64,000 bases of DNA from Lacinutrix sp. WUR7 (GTDB lineage Bacteria > Bacteroidota > Bacteroidia > Flavobacteriales > Flavobacteriaceae), in assembly GCF_016864015.1 (NCBI RefSeq), contig NZ_CP045067.1:3544001-3608000 (forward strand), in the 5' to 3' direction. Below, one piece after another: positions 42,501 through 51,453 of this stretch. The first letter of the stretch is position 1. Each line of letters opens with the position of its first letter. A program made the position numbers and the translations under genes. The notes under the pieces were generated by a model that did not search any database, had not been told where the DNA came from, and worked only from the letters and a program-made list of their open reading frames with translations.

Positions 42501-44886
42501 GCCACGTTACACTACCGTCTCCATTAGAAGTTGTTTTATATACTAGCTGATCAAATTTTGAAAAAAGTTTATCTTTAAACTTATAATCAAATACGGTTTT
42601 ATCCGCTTTTCCGCAGATATAATATACATTTTCAAAAAATCGATTATCACTCTCTACACCATCTAAAAAGGTGATAATTTCCTCTCTAAATATCTGAAAA
42701 GTATTTAAGGATTTCTTATTGGTGTTCACCGAAGGAATATGTTTTAAGTTTGCTTCTTTGTCTAAGGCTTCCCAAAAATCGGTTTCCCAGAACGCTCTTT
42801 TTCCTTGTTTTTCTATCGGAAGTAATTCAAACACACCAGGGAATTTCCAGAATACTTTCAACAAATCCTTTCTGTTATTTTTAAAATCAATGGCAGCCAA
42901 TTGTTTTACACGTTTACTATGCCCTGTTAGCACTTCCATAATAAGATAAGAACCCAGCCAAGGTGTCCCCAACATTAAAAACTTATTACTTTTATTTTTA
43001 GAAAACTTTTTCCAAATGTCTGGATGAGAGATCATACATTGACGTACTACTAATCCTCCCATGGAATGTGCAACGATGCTTATATTTACATTTTCGGCTA
43101 CCAAATCGTTGATAATATCTGCTAATTCTTGTGCTGCTGGAGCAACCGATTTTCGCCAATCAAATTCTAAAGTAAAAACATCATAATCGGAAGAAAAATA
43201 TTCCGCTATTTTTAAGTAAAACTTCTTAATAACTCCTGAAGCAGCAACTTTAGTAGCGTTTATATTTAAGTCGTTTGGTATTGCTCCTTTATTAAGGTTT
43301 CGCATATTCACCCATTGCTCTTCGTCATTACTACTTAGGCTAGAACCCATTATTCCTGGAACTATAATAACGACATCTCTAGTGATGGATTTTGGCTTTA
43401 ATGAAAATCCTTCCATAGAGAATAAATCCAACACAATACCACGACTACCTTCTGTTTGAATAATTTTCTTATAGTTAATTACAGGGTTTTCACTTGTACA
43501 TGTTATGGCTTCCATAATGGCACTTTGTGAATTTAAATTTGAAAAATACCTGAAATGATTCGTATCTCCTCCTTTGGATATATATTCAAAAACACCATTT
43601 TTTCGTACTATACCATGCACCATTCTTTCGGTATCGACTACCAAATCATTTGGCGCTTGATAAAATAAATTAGCAAGAATGACTTTTAGCGAGTCAAAAT
43701 TAATTCCGGAGACATCCGAATCTCCCGAAATAACATATAAATCATTCATTACAAAAGTATCTGCAGCATTCATCATTTTTTGAAAGGACGATTCTGGCAT
43801 CATACTGTTTAATCCTGGTAATACTTCTGGATTTTCTTTCTGACTGATTAATTCTAGTAAAAAAGATTTCACCACATTATACATCGGATTACTAACACCA
43901 AATGCTAAAGACACCGCGTTAAGTAATAGATTAAAAAAGTGATCAATTCTTCTGGATAAAATAGTGGTTCCACTTGCGGGAGAAGCTACTCTAATTACCT
44001 TATCAATTTTAAGCCGTTTAGAGGTTGCTATTTCATTAATCTTCAACATTAAATTATAAGATGCTTTATCTTCTTTTTTAAGGATACTTAGCTCATTCTC
44101 ACTAAATCCTATTTGCGATGTATAATTTCTATAATCGCATTTGGCAAGTATATCTGCAACCAAACCACCTCTAGAATGACTAATAATATCGATACTACAT
44201 TCGTCTGGACAATTATTCAGAAAATCTAATGCATTTTGTAACGGACTAATAGATAAGGTATAATGTTCTAATGCAATGATGTTATCGTTATAATAATCTT
44301 GCATCTCTTGCCAAGATTCACTAGTTTTTATGCTACTAAAAGCATCTATAGTTGTAGATAACGTACCATGTATTAAAAGCAAGTATTTACTTTCTGCCAT
44401 ACCTTTTAATGGAGTTAACCTAAATGCACTATCTACATTATACAATCCTGGAAATGGTTGTATTTTTTTATCATAGGTCTTGGCCAATGCACTCATAGAT
44501 ACTTTAGCAAGATCTTTATTGGGACTAAAAACACTGAACAATTTTACTAAGGCTCTACTGATTAACCCTCTAGATTGATCTTGACTTGAAATTTGTGTTT
44601 CGAATAGATAATCGGTATCATTAACCGATCTTTTTTCTAATGTTTCTGGATCATATATCTCTTGAATATCTTCTGCATAACCAATCCACTCGGTATTATC
44701 AGAAAACTGAATAGACAGTATATCTTCGTCTTCAATATCTATGATTATTGCCTTATTCTCTGATCTTGTAGAAGAAACTTCAATGATGGTTTTTAATTGA
44801 AATTTAGAATTCAGGTATGCAGGTAAGATGGTATCTGTATTGTCTAATTTTATTTCGTTTCCGTATAATTTCGCTTTTTTTGTCAT
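39574..44886 (-). CDS. Giant multi-domain effector: two alpha/beta hydrolases, macro-like domain, CHAT protease
   Basis: A 1770-residue protein without signal peptide. Domain order by eye: (1) an N-terminal beta-rich region (1-165). (2) An alpha/beta hydrolase (about 166-450) with oxyanion motif IHGTLS, nucleophile S238 in ISHSRGGL, and probable D414 and H444. (3) A second, LCAT-like lipase (about 503-835) with PGIMGSS, S608 in AHSMGGLV, D790 in the GDGSV motif and H816. (4) A domain (about 885-1060) resembling the macro-like N-terminus of M17 aminopeptidases (AVVCGLGDNSELT). (5) A CHAT caspase-like protease (about 1190-1455) with H1313 in HFSGHG and C1353 in NCCYSG. (6) A helical, TPR-like tail (1465-1770). 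All three catalytic sets look intact. It precedes the KAP NTPase by 17 bases. CHAT proteases and such lipases are typical effectors of bacterial conflict systems, so membrane or protein attack on activation is a reasonable inference. Confidence 0.85.
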   Translation of the reverse strand: MTKKAKLYGNEIKLDNTDTILPAYLNSKFQLKTIIEVSSTRSENKAIIIDIEDEDILSIQFSDNTEWIGYAEDIQEIYDPETLEKRSVNDTDYLFETQISSQDQSRGLISRALVKLFSVFSPNKDLAKVSMSALAKTYDKKIQPFPGLYNVDSAFRLTPLKGMAESKYLLLIHGTLSTTIDAFSSIKTSESWQEMQDYYNDNIIALEHYTLSISPLQNALDFLNNCPDECSIDIISHSRGGLVADILAKCDYRNYTSQIGFSENELSILKKEDKASYNLMLKINEIATSKRLKIDKVIRVASPASGTTILSRRIDHFFNLLLNAVSLAFGVSNPMYNVVKSFLLELISQKENPEVLPGLNSMMPESSFQKMMNAADTFVMNDLYVISGDSDVSGINFDSLKVILANLFYQAPNDLVVDTERMVHGIVRKNGVFEYISKGGDTNHFRYFSNLNSQSAIMEAITCTSENPVINYKKIIQTEGSRGIVLDLFSMEGFSLKPKSITRDVVIIVPGIMGSSLSSNDEEQWVNMRNLNKGAIPNDLNINATKVAASGVIKKFYLKIAEYFSSDYDVFTLEFDWRKSVAPAAQELADIINDLVAENVNISIVAHSMGGLVVRQCMISHPDIWKKFSKNKSNKFLMLGTPWLGSYLIMEVLTGHSKRVKQLAAIDFKNNRKDLLKVFWKFPGVFELLPIEKQGKRAFWETDFWEALDKEANLKHIPSVNTNKKSLNTFQIFREEIITFLDGVESDNRFFENVYYICGKADKTVFDYKFKDKLFSKFDQLVYKTTSNGDGSVTWQTGIPKQLKGSKNLYYSNTSHGDLANETYIFEGIKDIIETGSTNRLKTQEPISRSGEIIGESYEYAEPLYNEDDVVNAVFGCETVSEIETERINVTVVNGDLKVSSYPVMVGHFFMDLILSAEKALDGYLNNRLSQRMDIGYYPGRIGESEVFFNLKTQPKGAVVCGLGDNSELTTFLLAKTVKLAALKYAMFMRDNYTLPQAKRYANGISVILIGIGYGKLPIEDSVKGILLGLSAANTYINERGEGLKPIKNLEIVNYYESTASQAYFSLSRLKDKDNDNRISFNLTKGIISRSGAKKKQMFTENQYNWWYNLHISSVIKPIKDANKKQVIDGFKYFSSNGLARIEKEMIGIGMNKIKYLLKENSYQSFWDKSLSKTLFEMLIPNDFKDIFRNQTNMIIKLDKAAAEIPWELLHDSETDDTPASVTSSFIRQLVIDNSDDYVEVALNNNNVFVVGDPNYHSDSLPQLSAAKEEAEWLNSQLIHNGFKAYSFINSNAKTIMMEMFNRKYKILHFSGHGLYDVENDNIGIAIGDGITIDPAMIKQIGYVPDFVFINCCYSGVIDVEDERFTKNRYLLAANIGTQLIEMGVKAIVISGWAVDDAAARTFSEVFYKRMFEGYDFGTSVQKARLACYQNHQRSSTWGAYQCYGNQFYRFNNRKKSMKDELEYIIPSQIYTDLDNLLIAIRDRKYNTNKALKKLEGYLLKVEEANLLDAKVLEKEALVYNELGKSEIALQKFKDLFLYTSGNFSIEALEQYCIIKTNNLTAENMQEDLNEIEFLILVGKNPTRLNIVANAYKLASTHFNKKTEQVNYLEKAFHLYEHSYKAAVDRYHGSSLDAMSNLIFIGHILEQLGQEKLLDRMNKSKAFENIVDVESYLLDFYNELEDYDKTDLDISVLIGMAEASYGLILLKSNFKPDIELQVIDRFKHVFTLLYSPKFIHYEIIQIDFLLSHIKDAVIREQLEQIKTEIGKLVI

Positions 44887-45171
44887 TCTATTTAATTTAC
44901 AAGGTTAAAAAACGCATCGTCTTTACACAGATAAATAACGATCTGAATAGACAATAAGATTAAAATGCTATTAATTAAATAGGGATTGTAAAAGCCTTAA
45001 AATTAAGACCTTATAAAAATACGAAAAATAAAGTTTAAATTATAAATGATTTTATATTACCTCATAAAATCTTTTAAGGAATACAGAAAATAGCAAATAA
45101 ACTTAAATATAAATTAAAAAAAAACGCAACCAATATGGTTGCGTTTTAAAATTATAATAGTACAAGTTTTA
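44887..45171. other. Intergenic region before the CHAT/KAP operon (285 bp)
   Basis: It holds the promoter region of the CHAT gene (no clear TAnnTTTG; a one-mismatch TAACCTTG lies near the start codon) and the terminator of the serine hydrolase gene (45121-45147). No open frame or RNA gene seen. Confidence 0.5.
45121..45147 (-). terminator. Rho-independent terminator after the serine hydrolase gene
   Basis: AAAACGCAACC pairs with GGTTGCGTTTT around a five-base loop; on the minus strand it is followed by a T-run of eight or more. It lies 24 bases after the stop codon of the gene ending at 45172 and separates it from the CHAT operon. Confidence 0.92.
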
Positions 45172-46884
45172 CTATTCTATTTTTTTACCAGGAACTACTT
45201 GTCCGCCTTGGTATAAAGTCATACTCGTTATTTCACCAGCTTCATCTGCATTAAAAACAACGCTAGCTTCTACAACTTTAAAATAAAATTTATTTACTTC
45301 TGAAGCAAAAATTGGAAACTGTGGTTGCCCAGTTGCTTGCGCAAATAACTCATTCTCCTTTCTTGAAATAGTAACTATAAAGTTTGGCGCTAATTCGTAT
45401 TTACCCACATAGGTATCTAAAACCTCGGGAGCGACATCTACATTTTTTACTGCAGCGGTAACACCTAAGCTTTCTAATACTTCCATTCCAACAGCATTAG
45501 CAGGATTAAGTTCTACAGACTTACCATAGTTCTTCTTAGCCAAAGTAGAATCTCCCATTTTTAAGTACGCTTCACCTAGTGAATCATAAGGATTGGAAGC
45601 ATTTGGAAACATTTCTACATTCAATTTAAAAATGGCTAAAGCGATATCATTTTTATCTTTATTAAGATAACTATACCCTAAACTGTTTAACTCTCCTTCA
45701 GCAAAATTAAAATTACCATCTGCTGCTGCTTTAGACTTTCTATATAAAGCAATTCCGCTTTCAATACCGTTAGCTTCAATTTCATTTTCAACCTTTACAG
45801 CTATTGATTTTTTAGGCATTTCTAATACTGTAGTATCACCCAATAATTTAAATCCGATGGCATTTATGTTTTCTTGCGTATTTGTTAATACGACCACCCC
45901 TTTATTGGTTCCTTTTAAAAATCCTGCAAACGAAATATAACCACCAGTACCTCCATTGTGCCAAACTACAGTATCGTCTAATCCGTAATGCCAAGCCATT
46001 CCCATGGAGAAATCTTGCGCTTCATTTTTATACGCAACTTCATGCGTCATTTTCATGGCTTCATACATTGGTGAAGGAGTCATGCCCATATTGGCTTTTA
46101 AATACTTAACCATATCACTCGCTGTAGATCGAATGGCACCTGCTCCTGCTAATGCAGGAAGATCCCAATTCTCCACTTCCACACCTTTTGCATGTCCTTT
46201 AGCTAAATGGGCTTTCATATTATCTGTAAATACCACACGTGTATCCTTCATGTCATATTCATTTGCAATACGTTCGACTAATAAATCTTCAAAACTCTTA
46301 TCATTTATTAATTCTAAAATATGGCCTAACATTCCCATTCCAAAATTAGAATACTCATATAGAGAACCAATATCTCGAGTTAATTCGACATGAGACATAA
46401 ATTCATAAGCCATGGGAATCGTATAATCTGCATACGGATTATTTGGGTTACTTGGGTTAAAATTATCTGGCATTCTTGGTAATCCCGAAGAATGCGTAGC
46501 GATATCTTTTACTGTAATTACCCTATTGTTTCGTGTTGGTACTGTTACTCCTTCAGGGAAAAATTTCTGAATAGGATCGGATAATTTCATATTTCCTTTT
46601 AGCACTTCATCTGCAACCATAATAGTTGTAAATGTTTTAGAAATAGAACCGATTTCAAAAACGGAATTTTCATCTACATCCGATCCGTTTTCTAAAGCTG
46701 TTTTTCCATAATTGAAATATTCAACTTTATCACCATCTACAACGCCAACAACGATTCCTACATTAATATGGTTATCAACTCTTGCTTTAATATGGTCTTT
46801 GACTTCCGTAGAAATTAGAGCATTTTGTGCTTGTACTGAAAACCCAATAAAAATAAGGCTAAATCCAAATAATAGTTTTTTCAT
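45172..46884 (-). CDS. Secreted class C-type serine hydrolase with TPR and DUF3471-like C-terminus
   Basis: A 570-residue exported protein. The signal peptide is residues 1-19 (ending SVQA). The beta-lactamase (AmpC/DD-peptidase) domain spans about 28-350, with S80-I-S-K83, the Tyr motif YEYSNFG and the KTG-equivalent HNGGTGG. Next come TPR units (about 395-470; NPYDSLGEAYLKMGDSTLAK, NYGKSVELNP), and a C-terminal beta domain of the DUF3471 type (about 490-565; YVGKYELAP). It is probably a D-amino-acid peptidase or esterase, not a resistance enzyme. It starts 73 bases after acs in the same direction and ends in a strong terminator, so it may be the last gene of the acetate operon by read-through. 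Confidence 0.88.
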   Translation of the reverse strand: MKKLLFGFSLIFIGFSVQAQNALISTEVKDHIKARVDNHINVGIVVGVVDGDKVEYFNYGKTALENGSDVDENSVFEIGSISKTFTTIMVADEVLKGNMKLSDPIQKFFPEGVTVPTRNNRVITVKDIATHSSGLPRMPDNFNPSNPNNPYADYTIPMAYEFMSHVELTRDIGSLYEYSNFGMGMLGHILELINDKSFEDLLVERIANEYDMKDTRVVFTDNMKAHLAKGHAKGVEVENWDLPALAGAGAIRSTASDMVKYLKANMGMTPSPMYEAMKMTHEVAYKNEAQDFSMGMAWHYGLDDTVVWHNGGTGGYISFAGFLKGTNKGVVVLTNTQENINAIGFKLLGDTTVLEMPKKSIAVKVENEIEANGIESGIALYRKSKAAADGNFNFAEGELNSLGYSYLNKDKNDIALAIFKLNVEMFPNASNPYDSLGEAYLKMGDSTLAKKNYGKSVELNPANAVGMEVLESLGVTAAVKNVDVAPEVLDTYVGKYELAPNFIVTISRKENELFAQATGQPQFPIFASEVNKFYFKVVEASVVFNADEAGEITSMTLYQGGQVVPGKKIE

Positions 46885-46957
46885 AATGGCGTTTGTTTTT
46901 AGTGTTTCATATTGATTATCTATTTGTTAGACGTCAATACAATAAGAATTGCTACAA

Positions 46958-48865
46958 CTACAACGCATTATCCATAATATCCTTAACACATTCTGGATTT
47001 AACAACGTACTGATATCTCCAAGGTTATCGGTATCTTTCTCGGCTATTTTACGTAAAATACGACGCATAATTTTTCCACTTCGTGTTTTTGGTAATCCTT
47101 CTGTAAATTGAATTTTATCTAGTTTAGCAATTGGTCCTATTCTGTCTGCAATCATTTGATTAATTTCTTTTTCAAGATTATCATGATTTCTGCTTTCTCC
47201 TGCATCTTTTAAGGTTATATAACCATATAACGCACTTCCTTTAATATCATGAGGAAAACCTACAATAGCACTTTCTGCAACTGCTGGATGCTCATTAATA
47301 GCATCTTCAATTGGTGCTGTACCTAAATTATGACCGGATACAATGATTACATCATCTACACGTCCTGTAATTCTATAATAACCTACCTCGTCTCGTAATG
47401 CACCATCTCCTGTAAAATACATGTTTTCAAAGGTTGAAAAATAAGTATCTTTATACCGTTGGTGATTTCCCCAAATGGTTCGTGCAATACTCGGCCATGG
47501 GTATTTTATACATAAACGTCCTTCTACTTGATTGCCTTTAAGTTCTTCGCCGTTTTCATCTAATAATGCTGGTTGAATTCCTATAAAAGGTAAAGTGGCA
47601 TAGGTTGGTTTTGTTGGTGTTACATACGGAATTGGAGTTATCATAATACCCCCTGTTTCAGTTTGCCACCAAGAATCTATAATTGGACTTTTCTTTTTCC
47701 CTATATTATCATTATACCAATGCCATGCTTCTTCGTTTATTGGCTCTCCAACACTTCCTAAAACTTTAAGCGAAGATAAATCGTATTTTTCAACCAATTC
47801 AACACCTTGTTTTGCTAAGGCACGAATTGCTGTTGGTGCTGTATAAAACTGATTTACTTTATGCTTATCAACAATATCCCAAAAACGACCAAAATCTGGA
47901 TAACTAGGTACGCCTTCAAATAGTACCGTAGTTGCTCCATTACATAAAGGTCCATAAACAATATAACTATGTCCTGTAATCCATCCAATATCTGCAGTAC
48001 ACCAATACACATCATTTTCTCTATATTGGAAGGCATTTTTAAATGTGTATGCCGTATATACCATATAGCCAGCTGTAGTATGTACCATTCCTTTTGGCTT
48101 ACCTGTAGATCCAGAGGTATATAAAATGAATAACGGATCTTCCGCTTGCATCACTTCTGCTTTACATTCATCTGAAGCAGCATCTAATAATGGTTGTAAC
48201 CATTTGTCGCGGCCTTCTTTCATGGTTATATCGGAGTTAATTCGCTTTGCGACTAAAACCGTATTTACTCCTGGACAACTTTCTAAAGCTTCATCTACAA
48301 TGCCTTTTAAATCTATCGTTTTGGATCCACGATACGAACCATCTGCAGTAATAACGATTTTACAATCACTATCATTAATTCTAGTTGCTAAGGCGGTGGA
48401 TGAAAATCCTGCAAAGACAACAGAATGTATTGCTCCAATTCTGGCACATGCCAAAACAGAAATTGCTAATTCAGGAATCATTGGTACATAAATACAAACA
48501 CGATCTCCTTTTTTTACACCTTGCTCTTTTAACACATTTGCAAACTGATTTACACGATGGTATAATTGATTATATGTAATATGTTCTGCTCCTTCCTTTG
48601 GGTCATTTGGCTCAAATAAAATAGCCGTTTTATCTCCTCGAGTTGCTAAATGCCTGTCTATACAATTTTCAGTAATATTTAATTGTGCGCCTTGAAACCA
48701 TTTTATCTCTGGTTTTTTGAAATCCCATTCTAAAACTTTATCCCATTTTTTTCGCCATAAAAAATGTTCTTCTGCAATTTCTTCCCAAAAATTCTCAGGG
48801 TTTCGGACGGATTTCCTATAGACTTGATAGTATTCTTCTAAATGTTTTATGTGATAATTACTCAT
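46958..48865 (-). CDS. acs: Acetyl-CoA synthetase
   Basis: A 635-residue AMP-forming acetate-CoA ligase. Motifs: the ATP/AMP loop YTSGSTGKPKGMVHT, the A4/A5 region WWQTETGGIM, the hinge TGRVDDVI and the C-terminal catalytic lysine in LPKTRSGKIMRRIL, which is also the usual acetylation site. The N-terminal ACAS_N segment (ENFWEEIAEEHFLWRKKWDK) and length are typical of Acs. It makes acetyl-CoA from acetate, ATP and CoA. It begins 17 bases after the PrpE-like gene, with which it forms an operon. A symporter, porin and CrbS-like sensor kinase lie upstream, consistent with an acetate-scavenging unit. Confidence 0.95.
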   Translation of the reverse strand: MSNYHIKHLEEYYQVYRKSVRNPENFWEEIAEEHFLWRKKWDKVLEWDFKKPEIKWFQGAQLNITENCIDRHLATRGDKTAILFEPNDPKEGAEHITYNQLYHRVNQFANVLKEQGVKKGDRVCIYVPMIPELAISVLACARIGAIHSVVFAGFSSTALATRINDSDCKIVITADGSYRGSKTIDLKGIVDEALESCPGVNTVLVAKRINSDITMKEGRDKWLQPLLDAASDECKAEVMQAEDPLFILYTSGSTGKPKGMVHTTAGYMVYTAYTFKNAFQYRENDVYWCTADIGWITGHSYIVYGPLCNGATTVLFEGVPSYPDFGRFWDIVDKHKVNQFYTAPTAIRALAKQGVELVEKYDLSSLKVLGSVGEPINEEAWHWYNDNIGKKKSPIIDSWWQTETGGIMITPIPYVTPTKPTYATLPFIGIQPALLDENGEELKGNQVEGRLCIKYPWPSIARTIWGNHQRYKDTYFSTFENMYFTGDGALRDEVGYYRITGRVDDVIIVSGHNLGTAPIEDAINEHPAVAESAIVGFPHDIKGSALYGYITLKDAGESRNHDNLEKEINQMIADRIGPIAKLDKIQFTEGLPKTRSGKIMRRILRKIAEKDTDNLGDISTLLNPECVKDIMDNAL

Positions 48866-48882
48866 ATTTTGTTTGTTTAATA

Positions 48883-50778
48883 TTATTTATGAATCCCAAT
48901 ACTATGGGTTTGATAGACGGTTTTGATTTCGATTATAATAGCAACATCATCAATAGTAGATGGTACATTATACTGTTGCTCGTCTGCGATATTACGCAAC
49001 AATTTACGAAGAATTTTCCCACTTCGTGTTTTTGGTAATCGGTCTACAATTAATACATCTCTAAAGGATGCAACTGCTCCAATTTCGCGACGTACATCTT
49101 GTATGATTTCTTTTTTAATGGTTTCTTCATCATAGTTTTCTCCCGATTTCAAGACCACTAAACCAAGTGGTTTTTGACCTTTAATCTCACAATGCACACC
49201 AAATACAGCACATTCTGCAACTGCTTTGTGTGAAGCTACAATTTCTTCCATTTCGGCAGTAGATAATCGGTGTCCGGCAACGTTAATAATGTCATCTACT
49301 CGACCGGTTATAAATACATAACCATCTTCATCTTTATATCCACCATCTCCTGAAAAATAATAACCAGGGAAACGGTCTAAATAACCAGATTTAAAACGCT
49401 CAGGATTTCCCCAAAGGTTACTTAATGTTCCTGGTGGTAATGGTAACTTCACAGCGACGTAACCTTCAACAGATGATTCTACTTCTTCGCCTTCTTCATT
49501 TAAAATCTGAATATCATAACCACAAACAGGGAAACTCGCAGAACCTGGTTTCACCTCTTGCAATTTAACACCAACCATATTTGCTATCATTGGCCATCCA
49601 CTTTCCGTTTGCCACCAATGATCAATTACTGGAACTTTTAAATGCTCTTCTGTCCATGTTAAAGTAGCTACATCACAACGTTCTCCTGCTAAAAATTGAT
49701 ATTTCAAACAAGATAAATCATATTGTTTTAATAGGTTTCCGTTAGGGTCTTCTTTTTTTATCGCTCTAATTGCTGTTGGGGCAGTAAACATTACTTTTAC
49801 GCTATGTTCACTTATGACACGCCAAAACGTAGAAGCATCTGGAGTACGTATTGGTTTTCCTTCAAATAGAATCGTAGTATTTCTGTTTAATAATGGTCCG
49901 TACACAATATAACTATGACCAACAACCCAACCCACATCACTTGCAGCCCAAAAGGTATCCCCTTCATTCACACCATAAATGTATTTCATAGAAAATTTTA
50001 AAGCAGTTGCATAACCGCCTGTATCTCTAATAATTCCTTTTGGTGTTCCTGTAGTTCCTGAGGTATATAAAATATAGGAAGGATGTGTAGATGCTATAGA
50101 AATGGCTTCGATAGAAGGAGATTCTTCCACTAAAGTTGTATAATCGATATCATAGTTTTTCTTCGGAATCTCTACACCTAATTCTCTATCAAAGACAATC
50201 ACATGTTCTGGTTTGTTTTCCGCTTTAGCGATGGCTTGATCCACAAAGGGTTTATACGGAATAATTTTCTCAATTTCAATACCGTTAGAAGCTGTAATAA
50301 TAGCTTTTGGTTTACAGTCGTCTATTCGAATAGCCAACTCATGTGGTGCAAATCCACCAAATACCACCGAATGTATGACTCCTATTCTAGCACATGCTAA
50401 CATAGCAAATGCAGCTTGCGGAATCATTGGCATATAAATAATACATGTATCTCCTTTTTGCAATCCTAAACGTTGCAATCCACCAGCAAGTTTAGATACT
50501 TCCTGATGTAATTGATTAAAAGTTATATGTTGCTTTGTATTGGTTACTGGCGAATCATAAATAATTGCATTTTGTTCTCCAAAACCATCTTTAATATGTT
50601 TGTCTATGCACAAATAACTTAAGTTAAGTTGTCCATCTTCAAACCATTGATCATAGTTGTGTTTATCCTTTGACAAAATAATTTCTGGATGTTTAAACCA
50701 ATCTAGTTGATTCGCTTGCTCTTTCCAGAATTGTTCTGGATGCTGTATACTTTTTTTGTAAAAATCTTGATAGAACAT
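48883..50778 (-). CDS. prpE: Propionyl-CoA synthetase-like acyl-CoA ligase
   Basis: A 631-residue AMP-forming ligase of the Acs/PrpE/ACSS3 group. It has YTSGTTGTPKGIIRDTGG (where Acs has a KGMVHT ending), HWWQTESGWPM, TGRVDDIINVAGHRLS and the catalytic lysine in LPKTRSGKILRK. The KGIIRD...GGYA loop and the W-P pair after TESG are typical of PrpE rather than Acs, so propionate is the likely preferred substrate. It is followed by acs (17-base gap) and preceded by a 72-residue membrane protein (2-base gap). Propionyl-CoA so formed could go through a carboxylase like the one at the left edge of the window. Confidence 0.8.
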   Translation of the reverse strand: MFYQDFYKKSIQHPEQFWKEQANQLDWFKHPEIILSKDKHNYDQWFEDGQLNLSYLCIDKHIKDGFGEQNAIIYDSPVTNTKQHITFNQLHQEVSKLAGGLQRLGLQKGDTCIIYMPMIPQAAFAMLACARIGVIHSVVFGGFAPHELAIRIDDCKPKAIITASNGIEIEKIIPYKPFVDQAIAKAENKPEHVIVFDRELGVEIPKKNYDIDYTTLVEESPSIEAISIASTHPSYILYTSGTTGTPKGIIRDTGGYATALKFSMKYIYGVNEGDTFWAASDVGWVVGHSYIVYGPLLNRNTTILFEGKPIRTPDASTFWRVISEHSVKVMFTAPTAIRAIKKEDPNGNLLKQYDLSCLKYQFLAGERCDVATLTWTEEHLKVPVIDHWWQTESGWPMIANMVGVKLQEVKPGSASFPVCGYDIQILNEEGEEVESSVEGYVAVKLPLPPGTLSNLWGNPERFKSGYLDRFPGYYFSGDGGYKDEDGYVFITGRVDDIINVAGHRLSTAEMEEIVASHKAVAECAVFGVHCEIKGQKPLGLVVLKSGENYDEETIKKEIIQDVRREIGAVASFRDVLIVDRLPKTRSGKILRKLLRNIADEQQYNVPSTIDDVAIIIEIKTVYQTHSIGIHK

Positions 50779-50780
50779 GG

Positions 50781-50999
50781 CTACGCTTTTTTAGAATTAA
50801 ATAAGCCAAACCAGTTAGGATTAAGCACTTTTAGTTTGATGAGGGCCCAAATTATTACCACAAAACAAATCCCCATAACTATAGATAGCATAGGACTTAC
50901 AGCGGTTTGATTTTCAAATTTAAACCTTAAAAAAAGCGTAGTAATAATGTAGATACTAATTATAATATCTGACGCTAATGGGTTGATGTGAAATTTCAT
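50781..50999 (-). CDS. Small two-helix membrane protein
   Basis: A 72-residue protein with two hydrophobic helices (about 9-26 and 38-58) and a basic C-terminus ending LFNSKKA. I do not recognise a characterised family. It begins 72 bases after the receiver gene and ends 2 bases before prpE, so it is translated in the same operon. A role as accessory subunit of the transport or sensing proteins nearby is possible. Confidence 0.7.
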   Translation of the reverse strand: MKFHINPLASDIIISIYIITTLFLRFKFENQTAVSPMLSIVMGICFVVIIWALIKLKVLNPNWFGLFNSKKA

Positions 51000-51071
51000 G
51001 TCTTTAAACTTTAATTAAACTTAGTTTGTTTGCACACAAAACCAATTTTAAATAAACTTAAAAAACGATTT

Positions 51072-51437
51072 CTAAGTTACTAGTTCCATAATTTCTGAAA
51101 CTATTTTTTTTACTGAAAAAGGTTTTGTTAAATACTTATCTGCTCCAAGTCTCAAACCCTTTTCAATATCTGAAGCTTTATTTTTTGCAGTTAAAAATAC
51201 TACTTTGGTATCTTTTAAACTGTCTGTATTTTTAATATGTGTTAAGGTTTGATAACCATCTACATTTGGCATCATAATATCCAACAAAACTACATTAGGA
51301 ATATGATGTTTTAATATCTCTAAAGCCTCACTTCCATCTCTTGCAATAAACACTTCAAAATCTTGTTTTTTGAAGGTATATTCTAACGACATTACAATAT
51401 TTGGTTCGTCGTCCACAATTAAAATTTTCTTCTTCAT
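51072..51437 (-). CDS. Stand-alone receiver-domain response regulator
   Basis: A 121-residue CheY-like protein consisting of a receiver only: acidic pair D9/D10, phosphoacceptor D53 in VVLLDIMMP, the Thr in VVFLTAKN and the Lys in YLTKPFSVKK. There is no output domain, so it must act by protein contact or as a phosphorelay carrier. It lies 16 bases after the symporter-type sensor kinase and is certainly its partner. In gamma-proteobacterial CrbS/CrbR, which controls acs, the regulator has a LuxR-type HTH; its absence here is a notable difference. Confidence 0.92.
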   Translation of the reverse strand: MKKKILIVDDEPNIVMSLEYTFKKQDFEVFIARDGSEALEILKHHIPNVVLLDIMMPNVDGYQTLTHIKNTDSLKDTKVVFLTAKNKASDIEKGLRLGADKYLTKPFSVKKIVSEIMELVT

Positions 51438-51453
51438 ACTTTAAGACAACAAT

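Noticed and set aside
46712-48579. Several 60-120 codon plus-strand frames opposite acs and the serine hydrolase
   Set aside because: They are antisense shadows of strongly supported genes with no start context or domain.
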